Shown here piece by piece: positions 18,010 through 25,968 of a stretch of DNA of 32,485 bases. Position 1 is the stretch's first letter; the number at the start of each line of letters is the position of its first letter. The translations under genes were made by a program, and so were the position numbers. The stretch spans positions 426,126 through 458,610 of the forward strand of contig NW_005195017.1 in NCBI RefSeq assembly GCF_000372725.1. The letters are read 5' to 3'. The notes beneath the pieces were generated by a model. The model saw only the letters and a program-made list of their open reading frames with translations, was not told the origin of the DNA and did no database searches. This stretch comes from Emiliania huxleyi CCMP1516 (lineage: Eukaryota > Haptophyta > Isochrysidales > Noelaerhabdaceae).

Positions 18010-18597
18010 CCCTGGAATGCTTGGCGTAAGCGGCCAAAGGAACTGCTGGCAAAGCATGAATCAGTGAAAGCTGGTGTCCCAACACCCATGTCTCACTTCC
18101 CAGCAGATTGGGTAGATCCGAGCACGGGCCTGCCGCATCAGGCTGGGACGAAGATCCTCGAAGCGCACAGCCACAGCAAGGCACTTAGCAACTTACTGCG
18201 CCACCCGAAACTCTTCCGAATGGTGGAGTTGGTACTCGATGACGTGGGCGTCGCCACTCAGAGCCTTCTCTTCTCACACGGCAGCAAGCAAGCCCTTCAT
18301 CGAGACCCGTGGTTTGTGCCAACCAACCCTGCATCAACGATGCTCGCATCTTGGGTCGCAATGGAGGACATTAGTCCGAATAGCGGCCCGCTTGCTTTCA
18401 TCCCAGGCTCCCACCGCCTCCCATGGAAATTGCTTGATGGGACTGGAGACATCTTGTTCGCGGATCCGTACTTGTTGGAGAGGCGCACGGCGTCCACGGG
18501 CTTAGATCCGGACTCGACCAAGCTCGCCGTCGAGGTCGACTCTGTCGGAGCGATGGTGCTCCAGCCATCGTCGCCCTGCGCAAACCAACCGATTTGA
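18010..18597 (+). pseudogene. Phytanoyl-CoA dioxygenase (PhyH)-family fragment
   Basis: PhyH enzymes are Fe(II)/2-oxoglutarate-dependent oxygenases with an H-x-D...H metal triad. The frame shows SLLFSHGSKQALHRDPWFVP with the H-x-D pair, an intervening MLASWVAMEDISPNSGPLAF and the family signature GPLAFIPGSHRLPWK. After VEVDSVGAMVLQ the frame stops at 18595-18597, so the distal His and the Arg that binds 2-oxoglutarate are missing. At the 5' side the open frame continues into antisense Copia sequence; the first internal Met is at 18088. Base composition is visibly less GC-rich than in neighbouring genes. It is most likely a truncated pseudogene or a gene piece moved next to the retroelement; a missing downstream exon is the alternative. 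Confidence 0.75.
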
Positions 18598-18924
18598 GCG
18601 GTCAGTGCGCAGAGGGCTCCACAGATTGCACCCGGGTGCAGTGTGCAAAGGAGAAGGCCGATACTTACTTCCGGGATGGGATCCTTGATGGACGAAGGAG
18701 GCAGGCCATGCCATGCATGCCATTGCATCGTCCAGCGAGCCGCGCCTGCGGCGAGCCACGCCTCCGTGGCCATGCCTGCGAGGGGCCAGCACGAGGGATG
18801 TCAGCACGAGAGGTGGGCCCTACTGACGCAGCGAATCGCAGGGAGAGGGCATGCAGGCAAGCCGGTGGCATCGCTGCTCACCCGCCAAAGGCCGGCCAGC
18901 GTGTTTACTTGAGTCCGCGTTTGA
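18598..18924. other. Intergenic, nothing recognised
   Basis: Contains short degenerate repeats (GCCATGCCATGCATGCCATTG-like words near 18706-18727). No family signature in any frame. Confidence 0.35.
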
Positions 18925-19047
18925 CTGGGCACGTTTGCTGCACGGAACCGCCGCCGGCGGGGGGCGAGGGCGCGGGCGAAGGAGGAGGAGCCAGAGCCCG
19001 GGGAGGAGCGGCCGGAGGAGTACGCCGGCCTCTTTGACGACCCGTAA
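18925..19047 (+). CDS. Possible acidic C-terminal exon
   Basis: An open frame ending at TAA 19045-19047 encodes a basic run followed by KEEEPEPGEERPEEYAGLFD and DP. The acidic, aromatic-ended tail looks like a genuine protein C-terminus, not GC-rich noise. No acceptor or upstream exon is clear, and no family is assigned. Confidence 0.25.
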   Translation: MGTFAARNRRRRGARARAKEEEPEPGEERPEEYAGLFDDP

Positions 19048-19146
19048 GGGGCCGTCGCCTGCTGTGCCATTTGTAGTGCCAGTCCGAGCCAGTCTGTGTG
19101 AGAGGGGCTTGGCGTAAAATTCTTCTTTGTTGTATTCTTTGCAGCC

Positions 19147-21215
19147 ATGACGACAGGGCTCACCGCAGGGCTCACCTCGCTCGACCTGTTCAACGAGCTA
19201 CAGTCCCGCAAGAACTGGCCGCACGGCGGCCCTCCGCTCGTCCTGGATCTGCGTTCCGTCGAGAGCTTCTCCGAGCGCCGCATCCGCGGCTCGCACCACG
19301 CCGTCGTTGGCGAGGATGGCGTGCTCACCACTCCCGAGCGCGCGGCGTGGGCGGGGCGTACGGTGGTGCTGGTCGCGGATGACACGGAGCAGGCCTCCGC
19401 CGCGGCGGCCTCCCTCCGCGGCGCCGGCGCCAAGCGGCCCCTCTTTCTCGCAGAGCCGTTTGCCGCGTTTGCGGCGGCTCGCCCGTTCCTGACCGCGGCG
19501 GGCAGCTCGTCCAAGGCGGGCAAGCGGCCGCCCGCGTACCCGTCGTGCATTTTGCCCGGCCTCCTCTACCTGGGCGACATCGAGGACGCCGTCGCGCTCC
19601 CGCGGCTCAAGGAGCATCTCGGCGTCACCCACGCGATCACCGCGCTGGCAGACCCTCCCGCGTCGCTCAAGGCAGCCGTGCGGGAGGCGGGAGTGAGGCA
19701 CCTCTGGTGCGCGGTGCGCGACGTCGCCGCGGCCGACATCAAGGAGCACTTTGACAAGGCGCGCGCCCCCTCCTCCCACCGCCCTCGCCGGGCCCTCCTC
19801 TGCCCGCTTCTGGCCGCTGCTCCGTCTCGCCCCCACCCGTCTCTCCTTGAGCCTCATCCCCCGCTCAGGCTCGCGACTTCATCGCCGACGCGGAGGCGCG
19901 CGGAGGCGCCGTCTTCGTCCACTGCTCTCGCGGCGTCTCCCGCTCCGCCTCGCTCGTCCTCGCCTTCCTGATGCGCGAGCGCAAGACGCCTCTCTCCGAG
20001 GCCGCCGCCCAGCGCCGCCGCCGCCCTTCCCCTCGCCCTTCGCCCTCGACGCCGCTCGCCCTCGCCTCCCGCCCGCGACGCGCGCCGCCGACCCGCGCGC
20101 AGGCGCTCGCCCTCGCCACCGGTCGCCGCCCGATCGTCAACCCGAACGAGGGCTTCCTCCGCTGCCTCGCCGAGTACGAGCGCGAGCTGACGGGCGAGCG
20201 CTCTGGCGTGTACATCCCACAGCAGGCGGGCGGGGTCGCGGCGGCGGGGGAGGAGGGGCGCCCGTCTCGGAGCCCTCTGCGCGCCGTCCTGTAGGCGCCG
20301 GCGGGCGGCGGCGGCGCGCCGGATTTGCCTCCATATTGGGCTGCGGTCGGGCCGCCGGTCGCATCGCGCGCGACTCTCTCTGTGCGCAAAGGCGGCGGCG
20401 GCGGGGCGGGCGGCGAGCTGCGTGTGTGCGGCGTCGCCGCCTCACCCGCCCAGCTGTCGAGTCAGGCGGCGAGGAGCTCGACAGCTTGCCCATCGGCGAG
20501 CACGCTGTCTACACGTTTGGCCGCTCGCTCACGTGCGAACCCGTCGCAGAGAGGGGACGAGGAGAGCAGCGCCGCGACTTGTGACCGGTCGGCGGCGCCG
20601 CCCCGCTGCAGTTGCGACGTGCAGCTCGAGCACGCGTCGGCGTCGCGCGTGCACGCCGCGCTCGTCCACGCGCAGGAGACGGCGGGGCTTGCAGCCCCGC
20701 CGGTGTGAAGACCGCCCCGATGACGATTTGGTGCGCGTGAGCAGGACGGCGGCCTCTACCTGCTCGACATGAACTCGTCCCACGGCTCGTTTGTCGACGG
20801 CGCGAAGCTCAAACCGTGCGAGCGGTGCGGCCCGCTGCGCGACGGCTCCGAGATCAGCCTCGGCGCTTCCTCGCGCCGCTACGTCGTGCGAGGCGTCGCC
20901 GCCGCCGCCGCCGCCGCTGCCGCCGCCGCCGCGTCGGGCTCCGCCGCCGCCGCCCGCCCACCCGGCGTCGACTCGAAGGTGGCGCAGCTGATGGCGATCG
21001 CAGGCCCGGCCGGCGGCGGCGGCAAGAGGCGGTCGCTGGACGGGGAGGCGGCCGAGGCGGCGGAGGAGCTCGAGCGCAACCGCGAGAAAAAGCTGAAGAA
21101 GAAGCGGAAGCGGTGGGTGGACGGGCCAAAGCAGAAGAGCAAGATGTCGGAGAACGAGCGCGTCGCGCAGATGGCGGGCTCGGGCTCGGGCTGCTTCGGG
21201 CCGGGCTTCGACTAA
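19147..21215 (+). CDS. Rhodanese-like + dual-specificity phosphatase + NIPP1-type FHA protein, six exons
   Basis: Predicted to dephosphorylate phospho-Ser/Thr/Tyr proteins and to bind phosphothreonine through FHA. Exon 1 (19147-19758): rhodanese-like fold (PPLVLDLRSVESFSERRIRG) without a catalytic CxxG loop, then DSP start PSCILPGLLYLGDIEDAV and VRDVAAADIKEHF with the likely general-acid Asp. Exon 2 (19869-20207): VFVHCSRGVSRSASLVLAFL, the HCx5RS loop, then RRPIVNPNEGFLRCLAEYER. Exons 3-6 (20295-20421, 20466-20532, 20612-20702, 20745-21215): PPYWAAVGPPV, YTFGRSLTCDVQLEHASASR, VHAALVH, LYLLDMNSSHGSFVDG and ISLGASSRRYVVRG, closest to PPP1R8/NIPP1 FHA domains, then a basic tail and KMSENERVAQMAGSGSGC. 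All proposed junctions are phase-compatible (568 aa). Intron 1 is GC-AG. An in-frame TAG at 20292-20294 is read as the acceptor of intron 20208-20294; if not spliced, the phosphatase would end there and the FHA part would lack its own ATG. A Pro/Arg-rich insert in exon 2 may be another intron. An acceptor-like TTCTTTGCAG sits just before the ATG. Confidence 0.8.
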
Positions 21216-21326
21216 CGGGCGGCGCGCCGCCGCCCGCCGGCGCGCCGCTGCTCGCCGGGCGCGTGCGGCGAGGCGGGTCCCGCGGGGCCGGGCGGGCGCC
21301 CCCGGGGGGCGGGGGGAGCATAAACA

Positions 21327-21336
21327 AATAAATAAA
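21327..21336 (+). promoter_or_regulatory. Overlapping AATAAA poly(A) signals
   Basis: Two overlapping AATAAA hexamers lie about 110 nt after the stop of the phosphatase-FHA gene. They are of the canonical animal/fungal type; algal usage varies. Confidence 0.45.
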
Positions 21337-23330
21337 TACGGAGACCTCTCTACTGTGAGGAGGGGTGCAGGGGGACGACCCTAAGCTAAAAGTATGTACC
21401 ACCTTCGTACGTAAGTAAGTAGTAAGTACGCGGTGCGTGCGGCAAATCGGAGATAGCCGCGCAGCGGCTATGTAGGTTATCCAACAACGTGAGGAGATAG
21501 GAGATATACCTACACAACGTGAGGAGAGGGGAACAGCAAGCATAACAAAACGTGCGATCCATCCAAATCGCCGAAACGCCGAAAGCACGCGTCGCCGTCG
21601 GCTCGCAGCTTTGGGCCGCTTGCTCAACCCCATCGTCCGAGTCGTGCGCAATCTCGCGTGATGACATCTCGCCCTGATCCCACGCCAGTGGGGCAGGTGC
21701 ATCATATCGTCGGCGATGGGGCCTTTCGAGCCGACGTTCCGCCGCACCCAGACGTTCCGTCACAATGCCGCCGCATGCCGCCGCAATGTCGATTGCAATG
21801 CAGGCAGCGCAGGAACCGTACTGGTGCGGCAAGGAAGAGGCCGGCCCACATGGGCAGACCTCCACTGGGGCCACGTGCAAGACAGTATGCAACGTGACGC
21901 CCAGAGAGACAGCTCCCCAACCCGCCGCCGCCAAGGCATTGGGCCTGAGGTGGAGCTGTCCGAGGACGGATGACCGAGTCCTCCAGAGGCAAGCCAGAGG
22001 CATGCCAATAGCAAGCCAAAGGTAAGCTGCTGGCGTCCACAGTTGGCGACCTCAGTGTCGACCACAAGGGGCGAGATCACGACGTGGCGTCCCGACACAA
22101 GGGTGCCGACCGGGCGAGAACGCCAGGCGAGCCCCACAGTGGCGTCCATGGCGTGAGGCCAAGGCCGCGCCATGGCGTCCACACAGTCGGGCGTCCACAA
22201 TGTGTGACGACCCCATCGTGGCGAACACAAAGAGGCGACCGCTGTGGCGACCAGCGGTACGCCAAAGGGTGCTAGAGGCGTGTCTGGGTAAGCCGAGGCT
22301 TGACAGCCACCTTCGAGGCCTCGTGGCCACCTGTGAGGCTTGTGAGCCATCTCGAGCGAGCCTACATGGGTGGTGGGCGCGAGGAGGCAATGGACCTCTG
22401 ACGCATCACAGAGCTCGAGATGACAAGCGTGGCGGAGCTGAGCACAGTCTGGTCGTGGTCGAGACCGAGGTGCCGAACTGAGAGGCACTACTGGAGGCTT
22501 CCTCCGGCCACCGCTCGACTACCCACGCACATGGCCGGTCCTGTGGCTTGCCTGGACTCGCTCAGAAGCCTCAATTCGCGCACACCTTTGCTCTCTGGCT
22601 CCCGCGAGTGCGTTCAGGCCACTCAAGCAGGCGACGCCAAGCACCCGCAATGCATCTCGCCGGGGCGCCACCTATCGACCCGACTGATTGGCAGCATCAA
22701 AGCCGACCCCATGACGGTCCTTCAGCCCCACGAGGTAGGCAGTTGCGCCCTGATCTCGGTCCAAGACGGCCAACGCCGTGTCCGGCACCTGCTGACTGCT
22801 TCACGGGGATGCCCCCCCCGGACACATGCTGCAGCCCCGAGTGGATGTATTGGTCGTTTGTGGGTCCCCCAAGACTACTCTAGTAGGGGCCGGGCGCTTG
22901 AGCGTCGGCGGTACACCTGTGCAGATGTTGCACGGGTGAAATGGCTCCTCGTACAGGGTAGGAGGCAGGTGGTGGGTTTGAGTGTCGTGAGTGCTTGCAG
23001 CCGCGAGTGCAGCACCGTTTGTGACTCCCATGGATGCAGTTGGGTGGGGCACGGTGCTGGGGGGCGGTCCGGTGCGCCACAACAGCCTCCCTGGCTGACC
23101 CCCATCCAGTTCGGCACCTCCATCCTGACCGTGGAACCCCAACTTCAACCGGTCATATCTCGGGCGGACTGGCACCTCAGGAGCTCATCCTGGGCGGTTT
23201 TGGGGAGTCTTGGGGGTGTACTTGAAGGTGGTAAAAAGAGTTTTGCACGAGATCTTAACCGGGGGGCAGTCTGAGCACCGTGAAAACAGCGGCCCACAGC
23301 TAATAGCCGCAGCCACTCCCAGCTACTCGG
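21337..23330. other. Two-kilobase gene-poor stretch with degenerate short repeats
   Basis: Base composition is less GC-rich than in the genes. Features seen: GTAAGTAAGTAGTAAGTA words at 21412-21428; a direct repeat AACGTGAGGAGA at 21486 and 21517; GCCGCCGCA(A/T)G repeats at 21765-21790; and degenerate GTGGCGTCC/GTGGCGA units spaced irregularly over 22085-22260. Frames on both strands are open (for example + 22420-23274, 284 codons, and - 21760-22488) but have no recognisable domain. Decayed transposable elements are possible. Confidence 0.4.
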
Positions 23331-23982
23331 TGTGAACAGAGTTCGTACCGAGCAGCTGGGAGCGTCTGCAGCTACAGTCGCTTCAACTTCACCGCCGTGG
23401 CGAGCCTGGCGAGGTCATGCTCCTCGCAAACTCTCGGCGGCCCCCCCTGGAGCACCCACCTGGCACTCATTGGCCGGCGCCCACAGCTGCGATGCGGTCG
23501 TGCGCGCGGATGCGAGCGACGTCGAGTTTGAGCGCGACGCAGAAGCGCTCAAGGGGGAGAGTGTACCTCGAGAGTGGCGAGTGCGGGTGTCGGAGAGTTG
23601 CCGTAGTGTTCCTTCATCATAACACTATCTTAAAAAAGCACTGGCGCGCGTCCGAGGACACACCTCTTCCTCTCTCCCCCTCTGCGCGTCAGCTCTGCGC
23701 AGCAGAGCCCCAGACTCTGGCCTGGTATGTTCGTCCACTCTGCGCGCCGCGCCGCGCGCTGGCGGTGCAGCCGCGCCGAAGGCGCAGAGTCGCGCGTTTT
23801 GCGCGCGCGCGCGAGCTCGCATCGGTCGATCAAAGGCATCGGATTGGCTCGCGTCGACGTCCGGCGCGCGTCTTCCGAGAGAGGAGCCGGAGCGAGGGAC
23901 CTCCTTAGTAAGCCGGCATGCAGGCGCATGCGCGGCCGTTCAGAAACTTTCCCAGCCGTTGGAATGGCTGCGCTCCTGCCCC
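23331..23982. other. Intergenic; possible decayed exon
   Basis: A + frame to TAA/TGA near 23620 ends DVEFERDAEALKGESVPREW then RVRVSES, charged and protein-like but unassigned. The 23720-23880 region is a CpG-dense, GCGC-rich stretch. No RNA gene recognised. Confidence 0.3.
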
Positions 23983-24105
23983 TCACCGGGCCGCGAACGG
24001 GTAGTAGACGTTGGCGCCGAAGAGGGAGGAGTCGCCGAAGGACGGGTAGTCGTCGGTCATGCGGGGGGAGGAGGAGTCGGCGAGCAGCAGGGAGGAGAAA
24101 TGCAT
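23983..24105 (-). CDS. Short ORF or terminal exon, 40 codons
   Basis: Minus-strand frame from ATG 24105 to TGA 23983-23985 reads MHFSSLLLADSSSPRMTDDY then PSFGDSSLFGANVYYPFAAR. Rich in Tyr/Phe/Ser/Asp, it contrasts with the Arg/Pro noise of other frames and resembles a natural C-terminus. The upstream frame stays open for a short distance without a clear acceptor. No family assigned. Confidence 0.35.
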   Translation of the reverse strand: MHFSSLLLADSSSPRMTDDYPSFGDSSLFGANVYYPFAAR

Positions 24106-24236
24106 GAGAGGGTGGGGAGGGAGGCGTGAGGCGCAAGGTGAGGGGGCGCGGGGCGCGGGGCGTGCGTGGGACGCGCGGCGTGAGGCGCAGGGCGTTGGGC
24201 GGGAGGGCGCGGGGCGCTCGAGGTTGGGGCAGGGTG

Positions 24237-24309
24237 TGTTTTGTGTGTCTGTATGTGTGTCTGTATGTGTCTGTGTGTGTGTGTGTGTTTGTTTGTTTGT
24301 GCGAGGGCT
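24237..24309 (+). repeat. GT-rich microsatellite plus 29-bp dispersed repeat, direct copy
   Basis: Irregular GTGTGTCTGTAT units lead into a GT run, three TTTG units and TGCGAGGGCT. The last 29 nt (24281-24309) equal the reverse complement of 8910-8938. Confidence 0.8.
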
Positions 24310-24478
24310 AGGCGGGGCAGGGCAGCGGCAGGGCGGCGGCGAGCGGCGAGCGGCGTCGGCGAGATCGGCGATGAAGAGAGGCGATGGTGACGTACACGGC
24401 GGCAGTGTTCACGGCAGCAGCGCCGGTGGCGGCCCCGCGCAGCGGTGGCGGCGCCCTGAGTGAGGCAGACTGCCCTGC

Positions 24479-24935
24479 ACAGCCTGCTGGGCACGCTCCC
24501 GACGAGCGGCGCGCCATGCGGGCCCGCCGCGGGCGACGCGGGCGGCGAGCCGACACGCGTGTCGCAGGCGTAGACAGCACTGGCGAAGCGAGGCGGCTGG
24601 CGCCGGCCCTGGAGGCGGCTGCAGTAAGAGCAGCGAGGCAGAAGTCACTGTCCAAGGCGTACTGAGCAGGCTGCCATCGAGCAGCGCGCCATGCGGGCCT
24701 GCCGTCGGCGACGAGATTGGAGAGCCGACAGGCATCGAAGAGGTAGGTACTGAGGAGGGCCATCGCGCCCGAGGCGGTCCGCGCCGGCCCTGCAGGCCGT
24801 CTCAGAGAGCCTGGCGAGGCTGTACAGAATGCCAAGAGCATACTGGGCAGGCTGCCGTCGAGCGACGAGCCATGCTGGCTCGTCGCAGGCGATGAGGTCG
24901 AGGAGCCGATCGGAGCGTCGCAGAGGCTGCCGACC
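24479..24935. repeat. Tandem repeat, three ~177-bp units
   Basis: Markers CTG(G/A)GCA(C/G)GCT and GCGCGCCATGCGGGCC recur at about 24497, 24671 and 24852, with spacings of 174 and 181 bases, each followed by a CGACG..GAG..GAGCCGA stretch. The spacing change shifts the reading frame, so the 347-codon minus frame over this region (24308-25351) mixes frames between units; conserved peptides such as SSTSSPATSQHGSSLDGSLP and SPISSPTAGPHGALLDGSLL are seen in different frames. This favours a non-coding or decayed repeat. Confidence 0.7.
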
Positions 24936-24961
24936 ACTGCCGTTCGCCCTCGGGCCCAGGG

Positions 24962-25237
24962 GTGGAAGGCAAGCTTCCTGGCGTTTCTGGCGAGCGTCCA
25001 GACGTCGCAGAGCATCCAGCAGGCGCGCAGCGACCCAAATTTTTGCTCACCGCACGGCCGTGCGAGCCGTCGGTCGGTGGTGATGGTCGGCGTCGGCGCG
25101 CGCCGCCCAACGCGGCGGCGGTGGACGTCATGTGGCACGTTTTGGGACCAGACATTGTCCGAATTGCGGCGGGTGAGTTTTTTCGCCTCCTTTTTTACAG
25201 CGGGGAGGAGTGGGATTTGGTGAACGCGCGGCAGTGA
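24962..25237 (+). CDS. Possible terminal exon, unknown
   Basis: The + frame ends NAAAVDVMWHVLGPDIVRIA, AGEFFRLLFYSGEEWDLVNA, RQ and TGA at 25235-25237; the last ~40 residues look protein-like. Within it lies a segment with ideal splice ends (GTGAGT at 25173 and TTTTTTACAG ending at 25200) that would be a 28-nt intron; removing it puts the rest out of the plausible frame. The N-terminal part is Arg-rich noise. Family unknown. Confidence 0.25.
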   Translation: MEGKLPGVSGERPDVAEHPAGAQRPKFLLTARPCEPSVGGDGRRRRAPPNAAAVDVMWHVLGPDIVRIAAGEFFRLLFYSGEEWDLVNARQ

Positions 25238-25316
25238 AGTGAGTAGCGCCGCCCACACGAGAGGGACACGCGGAGAGATACTATGCCAGATACGTGTAGA
25301 GGGAGCGGACCGTGAG

Positions 25317-25482
25317 TTGAGGAAATCGGAGGACGCGACCCACTTCGCCACAGACGGTCCCGCGCCTCGCCGCTAAGACGGGTATACGACCGCGGCTCGT
25401 GTGCGTGTACCCGTCTTTGTCCGGAGTGAAAAGTCCAACGCGCTCGTCGGTGACGGCGTCCTCCAACCTGCGCCGCGCTCGG
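25317..25482. repeat. 166-bp dispersed structured repeat, copy 2
   Basis: Same orientation as 7977-8143, about 94% identical. The stem arms are AAGACGGGTATACG at 25375-25388 and CGTGTACCCGTCTT at 25404-25417, with one U-G-type wobble and a swapped base pair relative to copy 1. The loop is unchanged. The minus frame (TDERVGLFTPDKDGYTHTSR) remains open here also. Confidence 0.7.
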
Positions 25483-25968
25483 CGAACCTCGACAGCGCTT
25501 TCGGTGGCATGCAGCTCTTTGCGACAGAAGCCTGGAGAGCAGCTCCTCTGCTGCTCACACGCTCTGCACAGTTGGCACAGCCTACTGTGCGGCTACCACA
25601 GCTGTCACAGCGATGGGCTCGCCCTCACTGGCCCTCAGTCACTTGTGCTGCGGCTTGTGTGAGCGACACTGCTCGGCGACTGCCGGCACACTGTGAGACC
25701 ATGGGTGTGAGGTTAAACCACGCTACCAGCGCTTGGTCACATCATCCCCGAGGTCAGATCCTTCTACTCTGTTGATGACAAGACTTGTCTACTGGCTAAA
25801 GCCGAGCAGGAGGGCCCAGCGCACAACCCCTGGTCAACTCAGGGTCCACACCCCGTACAAGGCCATATAGACAGAGAAACCCCGAATATTGGAGTGCGTG
25901 TAGCGCCGGATCGGCCCTCGAGGCAGCGGACGTATTTTCCTTTTTCGCGCCGCGTCCTCGCTTATCGA
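25483..25968. other. 3' flank of the E(z)-type gene, nothing recognised
   Basis: About 490 bases without a supported gene. Short CAGCTCC/CTGCTCACAC-type words recur around 25540-25610. This should contain the 3'UTR and poly(A) site of the minus-strand SET gene. Confidence 0.4.

Noticed and set aside
16961..18184. 407-codon minus-strand ORF overlapping the Copia frame.
   Set aside because: Arg/His/Ala-rich shadow of the real RNase H frame.
25173..25200. 28-nt intron with ideal GTGAGT and TTTTTTACAG ends.
   Set aside because: Shorter than the other introns seen here, and its removal disrupts the more protein-like frame; kept only as a note.
24308..25351. 347-codon minus-strand ORF.
   Set aside because: It spans a tandem repeat whose units fall in different frames, and contains no recognisable domain.
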